NCBI GenBank assembly: GCA_010015655.1
Contig: ML976698.1
Coordinates: 1-56,988 of the forward strand
DNA: 56,988 bases
Origin: Bimuria novae-zelandiae CBS 107.79
Lineage: Eukaryota > Ascomycota > Dothideomycetes > Pleosporales > Didymosphaeriaceae
Reading direction: 5' to 3'
Under the pieces are notes generated by a model, which saw nothing but the letters and a program-made list of their open reading frames with translations, did no database searches and had not been told where the DNA came from. Shown here in pieces: positions 23,280-32,899 of this stretch. Position numbers and translations under genes: made by a program. The number at the start of each line of letters is the position of its first letter. Position 1 is the stretch's first letter.

Positions 23280-24334
23280 TCAAGGCCTGGGAGCCTCTCC
23301 CACCATACTCCTGCTGGACACCTTCACCACGTTGGCCTCCTGCGCGGGTCCTGCAGAGAACTTCCAGTTCCCGTTCGCTACCTCGTCGTCGCTCGCCGCG
23401 TCTAACCGCGAAAGCTCCCGTCTCATGTACCCCACGATCTGCGCCACCTTCTCAAAGTCGATGTCCTCTCTGCCGCCGAAGAGGTTTCGCCACACGGCCG
23501 TAGCCAGCACGGCATCCCCCTTCACTATGCCTTCATCGTAGGATAACAGCACCGCGCGCCACTGCGCGAAAATGTCCTTTAGGTACTTTTGGTGGAGTGA
23601 GTTGGCGTTCAGCTTGTGCCATACGACGAGACGGTCTTCGGCGGCGTAGAAAGCGTGATTGGTGAGGTGTTGAATCCAGACGGGCGCATGCGTCTTAGGA
23701 AACATGCGGAAGCGGACCTGCATAAGGTACATGTGGATGAAGGTGACGTGCGCCCAATTGATGAATGTCGGCGCGAGATCGAGTTCTGTGATTCCGTCAG
23801 CACCTCCTCATTCTCAGATACAATGCAATGTCTACCCTTGAACCACCAGCTCTCACTGACTCCCAAATGTGCTCCTGTCTCGTCCCGTGGTATCTCCTCG
23901 TTCTTCTCCAGCGCCTGCGGAATAGTGTAGTCCGCATGTCGTGTGCACTCCTTTATCAATTTCTGTGTTGCAGCATATGCGACATACGTCTCCGTCATGA
24001 GCGGCGCCTTCTCGCGCAGCTTTCCTGCTAACCCACGCAGCGGGCTTCCGCGGGCATTGCTCAAGTTTTCGCGGATGGCATTTACTTGAGCGCTTGTTGA
24101 GCTGTGTTTCCCTGAAGGTGCCGCAGGCTGCGAAATCGGTTGTGATGCCGGATGGGCAGCTGAAAGGGAGGCTGTCGCATGGTATGAGCTCGGGGCCGTC
24201 GTCGAGAGGCTTCGCGCCGTTTGCGCTCGATAGAGACCTGAGCCTTTGCGAGACGCACGCCTGGTCCGAAGAATCGAAGTCGGTTGCTTTGAAAGGACCT
24301 GCGAGCAGGCTTTGCATGTGAAGTTCGACGCCAT
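23280..24334 (-). CDS. CBP3: Cytochrome bc1 assembly factor CBP3 (ubiquinol-cytochrome c chaperone)
   Basis: Exons on the minus strand are 24334-23836 and 23785-23280 with one 50-nt intron, giving 334 residues. The N-terminus from the ATG at 24334 is basic and Ser/Thr-rich (SILRTRRASRKGSGLYRAQT), as expected for a mitochondrial presequence. The CBP3/UQCC1 domain follows: TYVAYAATQKLIKECTRHAD, YTIPQALEK, GVSESWWFK joined to ELDLAPTFINWAHVTFIHMY, FYAAEDRL, QKYLKDIFAQWRAVLLSYDE and GIVKGDAVLATAVWRNLFGG. Cbp3 with Cbp6 binds mitochondrial ribosomes and newly made cytochrome b. In-frame sequence upstream of 24334 has no ATG, and the context AAGAATGG supports this start. Confidence 0.9.
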
Positions 24335-25628
24335 TCTTGTCGATGTCACGCTGTGCGTAATGGAGCTGCCGCCCCTGCACAAAAGTTCGAACGCGACTCG
24401 CGCCTTCCGTGCACGGATCCATGACTTCACCACTTCAAAAAAGCACACCAATCACCATCATCGTCAGATCGCGAAACAACATCATCCCATCACAATATCG
24501 CGACGCGCGCCCTAAGAGAATCATGTGTAATAATTTCATTTTTTGCATTTTGTTCTGTACTCGGAAAACGCTGTCACGCTCACTTTACCTGGCTTATGAA
24601 ATTGTGACTTCATTCCGATTCTTGGCAGGACCGTATAACAACCTGTTCAGAAAAGCTTACTATGAAAGCTAAATCATCTTAAACGAAGTAGGATTGAACC
24701 GGAACATTCCTCGATGCCTCAACCATCCTCATCAAAGCCTCCCATTAAAGCTTCAGCCCATCCTCCAACCCCTCCGCGCACCGAACATCAACTTTTCCAG
24801 GTCATCGAAAGGTCGATATCCATCGATTTTTCGTCAAAACACGACTCAAATGCCTTCGTAAATCTGTTTTCCAGCGTCCTCTTTCAGCTGCAGGCGTTGT
24901 GGCAGGCGCGCTGCCCTATTTTGTCTTTCAGCTCCCTGGTGAGCTGAAATCTTTTCAAAATGGCCCGTGCGCCACTCAGATTTTCACGTTCGGTCGAAGG
25001 CCACAACCACAGCTAAGACAAGGAGACAGTCGTGACACTCCTTGCTCTTGCAAGATATGGGCACCTGCTAGGCCTAAATACAAAGGCTCTCCATGCGAAG
25101 AGCCATGGCACGATTCGACAGAGCACCGGCTCTCAACACCTACAACGACGAGAGCTGCCCGCAGCTCTCTAAAGACCAACTGTCAGCGTCCCTGACCTGA
25201 CACAACACGCAAACAAGGCAGCCAGCCTGGCCTTATATCATACGACTCTTGGGGATAAAGAAGAAGGACAGGCCTGGCTCTGCCTTCCTACTACACCTAT
25301 CTCCTTCGACACAGGCATCGCCAAGCCTGGTACAAAGGCTCTCCTCGCGCAGAGCCACGGCTCCGATTCGACAGAGCACCGGCTCTCCACACCTATTCAC
25401 TCTTTCCTTTTCTTTCTTCTCACAGCACTAAACTGCCTCTGAACACACACAAGGGATCCACCCTAAAGTACATACACTGCTTAGTCTCCCCAACGGGAAG
25501 GGGAGCTGTAGCTTGACATGGTAGCAATACCCGCGCAGGCAAGAAATGCTTTCTAAGGTAGTACGTTAGTACTATAATTCCATAGCTTAGCACGTCGTAT
25601 ATGCCCTTCGGGAGGCGAGATGGTGGAC
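24335..25628. other. 1.3-kb region without a supported gene; holds hairpin-forming direct repeats
   Basis: The best frame (24714-24949, beginning MPQPSSSKPPIKASAHPPTP) has a normal ATG but no recognisable domain. The main feature is the pair of direct repeats with stem-loops at 25079-25394, listed separately. Confidence 0.45.
25079..25394 (+). repeat. Two imperfect 63-64-bp direct repeats carrying paired stem-loops
   Basis: Copy 1 is 25079-25141 and copy 2 is 25331-25394. Both read TACAAAGGCTCTCC, then a short variable part, AGAGCCA, GGC or GGCTC, CGATTCGACAGAGCACCGGC and TCT. Each copy can fold GGCTCT with AGAGCC and then AGAGC with GCTCT around ACCG. Between them, GAGAGCTGCCCGCAGCTCTC (25150-25169) is an 8-bp stem with a 4-base loop, and just before copy 2 CAGGC can pair with GCCTG. 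Function unknown; an old dispersed repeat or a structured transcript are both possible. Confidence 0.6.
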
Positions 25629-26243
25629 TTAATCCCCATCAACTAGACGAAAAATGAATACCAACCAACCAACCAACCAATCCAACCCCTCCGCCAACTC
25701 CCGCATAACATCCACCTGAATTGTCATACTTCCCGCGAGTTCACACAACTCCTCCTCCCTCTTCTTCTCCTCTCCAATCGCCCGGTAGATCATCGCTGCA
25801 TGCATGACACCATACACAATCGCAATACCCTCCCGCAGCGTATCCCACCACTCCATCCGACACTCCCGCGCTACCTCCTTCAACAAGTCAATCAGCAATT
25901 TCCTCTCGACTACTTCTCCCGCCTTGATGGGCAACATTGTGATAAGGCGGCACACGTCACTGAGGAAACCTGGCGCTGGAGGGAACACGATGGCGGCTGA
26001 TTCGAAGCCCTTCTGCAAGATGGAAACTTGAAACCGGATAGAAGAGGCATTGGGGTCACCACGGAGGAACGATGTGTACTCATAGATCCAGGCTTCTGCT
26101 GGCGTGGAAGGTCCGTTGAAGAGAATGGACCGCACTTGACTCATGATGTCCATGTGGATGTGGGCGGCACGGCTGGGGCTGATGGTCAGACTATGAGCGA
26201 CGGATGAAGTTGAGACGATCTGAAGGCGGGTGTGTTCTGTCAT
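25629..26243 (-). CDS. Uncharacterised protein, 204 residues
   Basis: One frame with an ATG at 26243 and no obvious intron. I do not recognise the family. The sequence reads like a real soluble, helical protein: TPAEAWIYEYTSFLRGD, RFQVSILQKGFESAAIVFPP, LPIKAGEVVERKLLIDLLKE and ECRMEWWDTLREGIAIVYGV. An Arg/Glu/Lys-rich helix (GEEKKREEELCELAGSM) precedes a hydrophobic C-terminus (LDWLVGWLVFIFRLVDGD), encoded in part by tandem GGTT units. It has no signal peptide. It lies at the edge of the accessory region. Confidence rests on length and composition only. Confidence 0.55.
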   Translation of the reverse strand: MTEHTRLQIVSTSSVAHSLTISPSRAAHIHMDIMSQVRSILFNGPSTPAEAWIYEYTSFLRGDPNASSIRFQVSILQKGFESAAIVFPPAPGFLSDVCRLITMLPIKAGEVVERKLLIDLLKEVARECRMEWWDTLREGIAIVYGVMHAAMIYRAIGEEKKREEELCELAGSMTIQVDVMRELAEGLDWLVGWLVFIFRLVDGD

Positions 26244-26908
26244 GACGGCTCAACCAGCGATGGGAAAGCTGTGCGGTGATTTATGAGTAAAGGCGTCAGC
26301 AGGGCCGATCACGGAAAACGATCCACCGTCAACGGTCAACGGGCTCAGGGGTTGCACGCGCACTTGATGCAGGCGAGGGCGGCGGTTGGAACGATATGCT
26401 ACTACTGGGATATTGCTTTTATCGACCAAAGGAGCCTGGCGGGTGAAAAGAAGCTCCGGATATTGGTGAAACTGTTCCATATGCGGGGAGTCGCCGTTTA
26501 GTATCTTCACTAGCGTTCTGGCTGCACAATGGTCGTCACCCGCAAGAGGAGCCACAAATGAGGGAATTCATACCTGAGTCTACTCCCACTGAGCTTTGTT
26601 TAGGTACGACACTGTTCTGGAGAACCGGCCATCCTGCTTCTCAGCTACCCGATTTTCACGAGCCATTGTAGAAGCGGGTGAGATAGCGGGTTCGCGCCTG
26701 CTACTATCGGCGTCTGCGGCAAGGTACCTGCCTTCACTTCGACTAGCTTCCCTCCCTCACTTAGTGGCTGACCACGGCCTTCCCGAGGTCTCCTCTCCCA
26801 TAAGAAGGCTTTCCCGTCCATGAGAAGCCCCTCCTTCCGCCACTCAAACTCGGACTTGCGCATAGTCTTGATCCTTGGGCAAGAAACCTGCGAGATCAAC
26901 AGCCCAAC
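26244..26908. other. Divergent intergenic region, no gene seen
   Basis: Separates the minus-strand orphan from the plus-strand secreted protein gene. Only short frames without motif; presumably both promoters. Confidence 0.45.
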
Positions 26909-27695
26909 ATGTCGACGATCGCATACGTCTTGACCATTATGGTCGCCTTCGTCCATGTCACATTCGGCAATTTTGACATGTACCGTATGCATGGGCAGCA
27001 AGAGACGACCGAATCAAAATTCGGCCAGCAGCCTGATGGTTGGATGCTCTTCAACGATACCCCACGCAACTGCGACGACGTCCACCCGTTCAAATTCTGG
27101 CCAGATCGGTCTGACGTAAGCCACGGCCGCCGTGGTGTCGTTTGCGAGGGCAAGGGATGCTGGGTTGACGATGTAAGCCATGGATCTAATATGCCTGTAA
27201 GAGCAGAAGGAAGCTGACTTGGACTAAGTGGCCATGGCCGAACATCAAGCGGGTCGAGATGCATTTCTGCAAGGAACCGGACTATCACTTCAGTATGAAG
27301 CTCCTCCAAGCTGCTCTGCTTTGACTGACACCACCGTAGCCATCTACAAGGACAAGGGTCGCCAGGATGGAGACACGTGGATGTGGACGCTCTTCGATCT
27401 CTACAACAACAAGAAGGTTCGTCTGATGCTCACACTGACCCCGATTGTCTGGATTCCGAAACGCTGACAATCACAGGGCGAGTGCTTCGCATATGGAGGA
27501 GTCGACTGGGACTGTAGGTGGCCCCCTCACCTCAATGGCCATCCGTGGCTATTAGAGCGACATATGTGGGCCCAGCGCAAGTTCCGCTGTATCCACGAGC
27601 TTGATGCGACTGACTTTGTCAAATGCGCTGGAATCCCAGACGGACGCAAAGCGGGTGAGGATATGGACTCCACGGCAGTCACATTCACTGCTTGA
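26909..27695 (+). CDS. Small secreted cysteine-containing protein, copy A
   Basis: Exons are 26909-27172, 27229-27292, 27340-27416 and 27477-27695 with introns of 56, 47 and 60 nt, giving 207 residues. A signal peptide (MSTIAYVLTIMVAFVHVTFG) precedes the mature start NFDMYRMHG. Later blocks are SDVSHGRRGVVCEGKGC, WPWPNIKRVEMHF, TIYKDKGR, GECFAYGG and QRKFRCI. These blocks recur in the same order in the gene at 28313-28966, so the two are paralogs. The mature part has eight cysteines, an even number suited to disulfides. Small secreted cysteine-containing proteins in plant-associated fungi are often effector candidates, but nothing here shows a host role. The last exon reads straight through a GTAGGT; splicing there is not needed. 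Confidence 0.75.
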
Positions 27696-28312
27696 GCTTG
27701 TCGCCGACTTGACAGTGCGATCAAGTAGATGGAGGTCACATTTTCGGTCAACGTTGGCTTGAAGAGCGCGTCCGTATTATGGGATTACAAGGCTTTCCGG
27801 CCCGGAAGGCTTGTGCCACGCAAGATCATATCTAGGTGGAAAAGTCAATCCGCTCCATTGTCATCTGCTTTTATGGATACGTTGTCGTCTCTTCGTGCAC
27901 ACTTGCATTGCACGCCTGCGGTCCTAGACCGACTTCTAAGGACACCTGGTTGGTGCAATAGGCCCTAGCACCTGGCTTCTCTCCCAGTCCGTCATTTCGA
28001 TAAAAGCACTACTAGTGATCGCCCATGATCTGAGCTCATAGGCCATCGAATCTTACTTGACTATTCAATAGATAAGCGATAATCTCTCCAAAAGCATAAT
28101 GATATGTCACGCCATGCAATTAAATGTTCTTTTACAGTACCGAATTTTCATTCATTCATTCTCTTTTATTCCCTCCTCTGCAGGATAACGCAAACATGCC
28201 CATCATCGATCGCCGAAGGCTAGCGGTAGAGGCGCCCTATTTCCCGCCACTGCTCACTGTACCACAAAGTGCCACAAAACCTTCGCTGCCAATTAATCCC
28301 CGGAGATCATTT
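27696..28312. other. Region between the two convergent secreted-protein genes
   Basis: The paralogs point toward each other across this 617-bp stretch. I see no gene and no obvious leftover of the duplication. Confidence 0.45.
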
Positions 28313-28966
28313 CTAATCGCTCTGCTCCCCATCCGCGGGCTTCTCGTTCTTGTAGGCATTGTTGATGTCGTTCGCGTTGATCTGGGCAAAGCAGCGGAAC
28401 TTGCGCTGCCCGTCAAGCTGTATATGGACGTCCGGGTACTTGCAGGAGAACGCGTGGCCCTCGTATGCAAAACACTCCCCGTATTGCTTGTTGTCGGTAC
28501 CCAGGAGACCCATGCGCCACGTCCCGTCGACGTTGTAACCTCGGCCCTTGTAGATGGTGAAGTGCCAGAGGGGATTGTTGGTGAAATGCATCTCGACAAG
28601 CTTGACGTCAGGCCATGGGGGCTGTATATTATGTTAGCCTATTCAACGAAGGGAGAGAGACAAGAGTGAGAGATCGAGGGCGGGCGAGGCTGGAGGGTCA
28701 GAATTCACATCGTTGATGCCGCACTTGCCTTCGCAGCGGATATCGCGGCGGCCGTGACTCAGATCCCCCGCGCTCCGCCATCCCGCGTTGAGGTCTATCT
28801 GGTCGCAGCGCGGATCATCGTTGACCACCTTCCACCCTTTGATCTCAGTACCGGGCCAGGGCCCTGTAGCCAGCACTCCGTGGACCTGGTACAGGTCGAA
28901 GTTTGCTACTGTGAGCTGGACGAGGGCAAAGAGGGTGGTCAGAACATACGCGAGGTATTTCGACAT
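28313..28966 (-). CDS. Small secreted cysteine-containing protein, copy B
   Basis: Exons on the minus strand are 28966-28709 and 28621-28313 with one 87-nt intron, giving 188 residues. The signal peptide MSKYLAYVLTTLFALVQLTV ends before NFDLYQVHG. Blocks shared with copy A are DLSHGRRDIRCEGKC, PWPDVKLVEMHFTNN, TIYKGRGY, YGECFAYEG and GQRKFRCF. The only intron is at the same place and phase as intron 1 of copy A; introns 2 and 3 of A are absent. Six cysteines remain; the two extra cysteines of A (in HFCKEP and FVKCAG) are missing. An alternative ATG four codons upstream (28978) is in frame; 28966 is preferred because it matches the start of copy A. Function unknown. Confidence 0.75.
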
Positions 28967-29954
28967 GGTGAGCTGCATTGTGAAGAAGAGACACAATTGC
29001 CGGTGGTTGTACAGTCGTTGGCCAGAGAGTATCGTAGGGTGTTGATGGGTAGTAGGAGAAGTCTTAAGTAGGTGGAACGTGAGAGGACGTACCTTCCTAA
29101 ACCAAGTAAAGGCCGCTAGATGAATTAAACTGCAACCGCAGGTGGCTCTGATACAGAAGCTACAAACGGAAACAGCCCACGGCCCTTGTTCACTCACGTC
29201 TATTGGCTAGAGATATCTAGGTAAATCGATCAAGGCTGTGGCACGAGATGAGTTACTCAACTTTGTACCTCTACTTTGTTTGATCTCGAGAGAGGCCTTG
29301 CGACGGCCGACCGACACGTTTTTCCGCACAAAACGCATCGACGCTCGGAGTTGAATGACCTGTCCAGTCGTCCTAATGCGAGAGAAAGCATCTAGCAACC
29401 TTATCTATAGTCGAACATTGCATGCCTACGCCAACTCCACTGCAACATAATGCACAGGCAATTATCATGGTCAAATAAAATATTTGCTAGTTATGACAAT
29501 CATATGTGGTATTTTAAATTTCTCCATCTACTTCTTAACATAGGCGTAAATTGAAGGCGATTCCTGTCTAAATCGTTTGGTACTCATGCATGAACCAGCT
29601 TGGTGTCTCTTTCACACAGAGAGCTTTTCTTTTATCGTCTTCAACAACCTGAATAGATCATGCGACACACAGCAAACGAAAAACGCGATGATCACAGCAA
29701 CAGAAGAGCGCACCAGAGCAATACGCTTTCATACAGAGAGCTCCCGATAGTACCCTTCCTCTTTTTTTTTAATCTCCTTCATCCTCAACGACGAAACCTA
29801 GTTAATAACCACCAGAGTCACAGTCCACGCTGTCCCAATGACCCGAAGCCTCACCAGCTTCGTAATCGTAATCGCTGGTATCGTCCTCTCCGTCACCAGA
29901 GCCACTATCCGAGTCGTAAAAGCCGAGATGGAAGTATCGATTGCGTAGAAAAGA
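28967..29954. other. Intergenic, no supported gene
   Basis: Nearly 1 kb upstream of copy B and downstream of the repeat-rich frame. A 63-codon hydrophobic minus-strand frame at 29798-29989 has no support beyond composition. Nothing else recognised. Confidence 0.45.
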
Positions 29955-30575
29955 CTAATCTGGACCAGAATGAGATAGAGCCTCGGCATAGTCGGTGTTG
30001 GAGGGAAGAGAATGATCTTCAGGGCTGCTGTCTAGGTTAGTCACCTCTGTAAGGTTCCTCTCCACGTTTGAGCTAGCAATGGTTTCGTCAGTATCGACGG
30101 CGGAGGCGTTCCGCTCCTCAGCATTTTCCTTAGTGTCCGCCATAAAATTCTTAAAGAGCTTTGATAAATTGTCAACATTCAAGCCCTCGAAAGTATTGAT
30201 GGTGGAGGTTTTGCTCTCTTCTGCATGGTTCTTAGGGTCGTCCATAAGATTTTTAAACAGCTTTGACAGATTGTCGATATTCAGGCCCTCAAAAGTTGTG
30301 CTCGCAAGGGTTTCGTCAGTGTCGATGGCTAAATTATTCCGTTCCTCCGCATTGTCTTGAAGGTTTTCCTTAAAATTCTTGAAGAGTTTTGACAAATTGT
30401 CAACGTTCAGGCCCTCGAAAGCTTTTGAGGTGTTGTCACAGAACAGAACGGATATCGCTGGCTTCTTTTGCTTGGGTGCAGCTTTTGGGAGATCGGGTCG
30501 AGCATATGCATTGGTCTCAGACTCCGTGAAATCCGTGTCAATCTTGTTGCTCAATACATTCTGCACGGCGGAGCG
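29955..30575 (-). CDS. Reading frame with three FEGLN[V/I]DNLSKLFKN repeats, in frame after the HExxH gene
   Basis: This frame of about 206 codons starts right after the TAG at 30576-30578 and stays in the register of the upstream HExxH gene. It has no good ATG near its beginning, so it may be a former C-terminal extension cut off by a stop, or an exon of a transcript I cannot resolve. Three imperfect repeats begin with FEGLNVDNLSKLFKNF or a close variant: 30419-30294, 30293-30192 and 30191-30066 (126, 102 and 126 nt). Repeats 1 and 3 also share NAEER and DTDET.AS. The LSKLFKNF segment could form an amphipathic helix. The rest is acidic and Ser/Thr/Asn-rich. No family recognised. Confidence 0.5.
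   Translation of the reverse strand, partial: RSAVQNVLSNKIDTDFTESETNAYARPDLPKAAPKQKKPAISVLFCDNTSKAFEGLNVDNLSKLFKNFKENLQDNAEERNNLAIDTDETLASTTFEGLNIDNLSKLFKNLMDDPKNHAEESKTSTINTFEGLNVDNLSKLFKNFMADTKENAEERNASAVDTDETIASSNVERNLTEVTNLDSSPEDHSLPSNTDYAEALSHSGPD
30066..30419 (-). repeat. Three imperfect tandem coding repeats (126, 102, 126 nt)
   Basis: Each unit starts with a TTCGAGGGC- or TTTGAGGGC-type codon run for FEG and encodes GLN[V/I]DNLSKLFKN[F/L]. The middle unit is 24 nt shorter in its variable tail. Confidence 0.85.
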
Positions 30576-32051
30576 CTACAGCTTCAAGTCTACCACATTG
30601 TAACCGTATTTAGCGTGTCCGGTCCGGAAGCAAAAAGCCGGGATATCTCCTTCAGTAGCTGTAAAATACACCGTGAACCACATGTCGAGAGGATAGTCCT
30701 TCTTCCATTCACTGCAGAGCAAAAAAGCCTCTTTTCGCATGAAGTTCAGCCCACAGTCAGTAATTTTTGACCATGTATCCTTCAAGAACCACTTTGTGAT
30801 CCAGGCGCCAGACAAGGAATGCAGCGCTTCCAGTGTACTGTATTTTGACTACCAAGCTACGGTACGGCCAAGATATGGTACACTGGAAGCGCTGAAGAAA
30901 TGCCTATGGGGCGCATAGTGAGGCGTATTGAACTCTCCGGAAAGATCAGAGCAGTACACTTCCATCTGTTTATGCGGCCTCTCGAAGTGCGTTGCTGACG
31001 GATGCATGTCTGCGCTTAGGGATTCGGCGAAGATTTGTTTTGCAAACTGCATGCTGCATAGCATCGAGAATCCAAATGTTAAGCGTTCCCATGTCCAACC
31101 GGCTTCTTGGTAGGGCTCATTGCGAGTCAGGCGTGGCTCTAAAAACAACTCCGAACTAACGGAACGACGCTGCGCAGTCCACATGAAAGCGTGAGCTACC
31201 TCATGGATAAGGACCATGACAATATACAGAGTACAAGTCAGTGAAGCGAGGCTGTCTCCGTTGCTATAGTGCTTCATGAGTTCGTAAAAGCCATGGGCAA
31301 GGTAAATGTCTGGGTTCTCAAAAGAATGGTTGAATCTACCAACCCAAAGCCACTTTCCGTCAGCATCTTGACCTTCTCCATTGAAGTAAAAGCGAGTCTT
31401 CTCGATAATTTGGGAAAAGACGCTTTCTATAGCTGCACGCTTCTCTGCAGGCGTGAGGCTCGTGGGGGGGGGAATCCAGATACAGTTCACTAACCATGTT
31501 GTACCCGAGAGCGAGATCCTCATTGTTTTTCAGGAGTAGTTGGTTTTGAACAGTCCGGTTGCAACATGCTCGTAGAACTCCCAGCACGGAGGTGTGGAAA
31601 GGAACATTGATGCTAGACGCAGAACGGGCGTAATGATGCTGAACTCTTCCTCGCTCAGATCTAGCCACTGTTTCTTTCCAAAGACCGGGTGCACTTCATT
31701 GTCCAGTTCGTTTTTAAATTTGGCCTGACCATTGAGTTTGTCAAGTACAATCTTCTCTACGGCGTCCTCTACGGCCAACTCAATAGTATAAATTTGAGAA
31801 GCGGTAGGTTCCGGCTCATTAGCTTCAGGGCGGTTAGACGTACCGACTTCATCCAATTCAAGTTGCTTCCCAAGTTGGTGGTACGCACCACTCTTCTTAT
31901 GAGCGAGGTCAGTAACAGCTTTGCGAAGCTCTTCAATGGACATTTTAACATCGAACTCCTTCAACTTCGGTGTGGGTGCAATGATCAAATTATCATCGCT
32001 GTGTACCGAGCGAGTTGGTTGACCCTTTGAGCGATCACTGTTAGGTGCCAT
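30576..32051 (-). pseudogene. HExxH metallopeptidase-like protein C, probably frameshifted
   Basis: The frame from the ATG at 32051 encodes a charged N-terminus (MSIEELRKAVTDLAHKK) and KFKNELDNEVHPVFGKKQWL, shared with the gene at 32900-34321. A 62-nt intron (31490-31551) fits and gives VATGLELYLDSPP. A run of nine G at 31464-31472 then has to lose one base to continue into PTSLTPAEKRAAIESVFSQI, KWLWVGRFNHSFENPDIYLA and the zinc-binding-like VLIHEVAHAFMW. A TAG at 30849-30851 can be removed by a 57-nt intron at 30827-30883. The protein would end YGYNVVDLKL at the TAG at 30576. HEVAH suggests a gluzincin-type zinc peptidase, but the family is unknown and no signal peptide is seen. It could be a live gene with a homopolymer error or a recent pseudogene. 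Confidence 0.55.
30822..30894. repeat. 17-bp perfect inverted repeat around a candidate intron
   Basis: CAGCGCTTCCAGTGTAC (30822-30838) is the exact reverse complement of 30878-30894, with a 39-nt spacer. On the minus strand each arm contains one end of the 57-nt candidate intron: the donor GTGTAC lies in the first arm and the acceptor ACTGGAAG in the second. The spacer contains the in-frame TAG. Confidence 0.85.
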
Positions 32052-32899
32052 TTTGTGTCGATATCGCAGTGATCCAGTGATCCAGGGCTTTGTAAACGCG
32101 AATTCCTTGAGACGACAGATGTTGTTTTATCCCCGTAGTCGAACAGGGTATCGAGACAGGCTGTCTACAACAGCCTATAGAACTCCAGCAGTTGAGGTTG
32201 AGTCTGCTTGCTCAAGTTACTTTGGTGGGCTGGGGAGAGTGGGCGAGATTTTATGGCCCTGTACGCTGTCTCGTAGTGGAAACCTTTTTTAACATTGTAG
32301 TATAACAAAGTATGTCTAGGAGTTCTTCTCAGAAACTCGAAATCAGTGGCATATCTGTGGCTCTAGTATGTGAATTGATAGTGCACAGCGAGATTTCACC
32401 CCATAGCTCTAAGTTGTGGGGGTAGATCACGGCCCAGGTGTCCAACCTTACTAACATTGGCGTAACGCGTAAAACACAATGTAGGAACCCAACAGAGCAC
32501 AGGAGAACAAAAGGTCTTACGGTAACAACACATCTATTTCGCTTTTTGCGCTCTACTAAGGAATTAAATGTACTAGCGGCTGATGGCGCTTTATGGAGTT
32601 CAGTTTTGCGTTCATTCATACACTCGTACATCGAGGCTAAAAATTAGAAAATTGGCTAAGAATAAGTGTCCTGTACATATAAAGCTAATAATGTATTACA
32701 TGTTACAAGAGTCTCGCAAAACCGAGCTCTAGAGAAGCTAATGCTATTCAGCTGCCTTATTGCCAGGTGCATCGTAAATTTACCGGGTCAAAGTGGTAGA
32801 AACAGGAGTATTTGATATGCCAATGCTCGGAAGCCCCGAAGGCCTCAGCGAGCACTTTGTCAACTAACTCCAAGAACTGCTGGCCACAACGCTCGCAAG
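32052..32899. other. Intergenic between the two HExxH genes
   Basis: Contains the promoter side of gene C and the 3' flank of gene D. Only short frames; no repeat continues from D. Confidence 0.45.

Noticed and set aside
25079..25394. LTR pair or CRISPR array
   Set aside because: Only two imperfect copies, no TG..CA ends, no primer-binding site, and the window is fungal.
27513..27575. Possible fourth intron in secreted copy A starting at GTAGGT
   Set aside because: The frame is open without it, and the retained Cys aligns with the DC/SC position of copy B.
29798..29989. Hydrophobic 63-codon minus-strand frame
   Set aside because: Short, isolated and without homolog; the hydrophobic composition could be chance.
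29660..30040. 126-codon plus-strand frame rich in His, Arg and Asn
   Set aside because: Partly opposite the repeat-rich minus-strand frame; no motif and biased composition.
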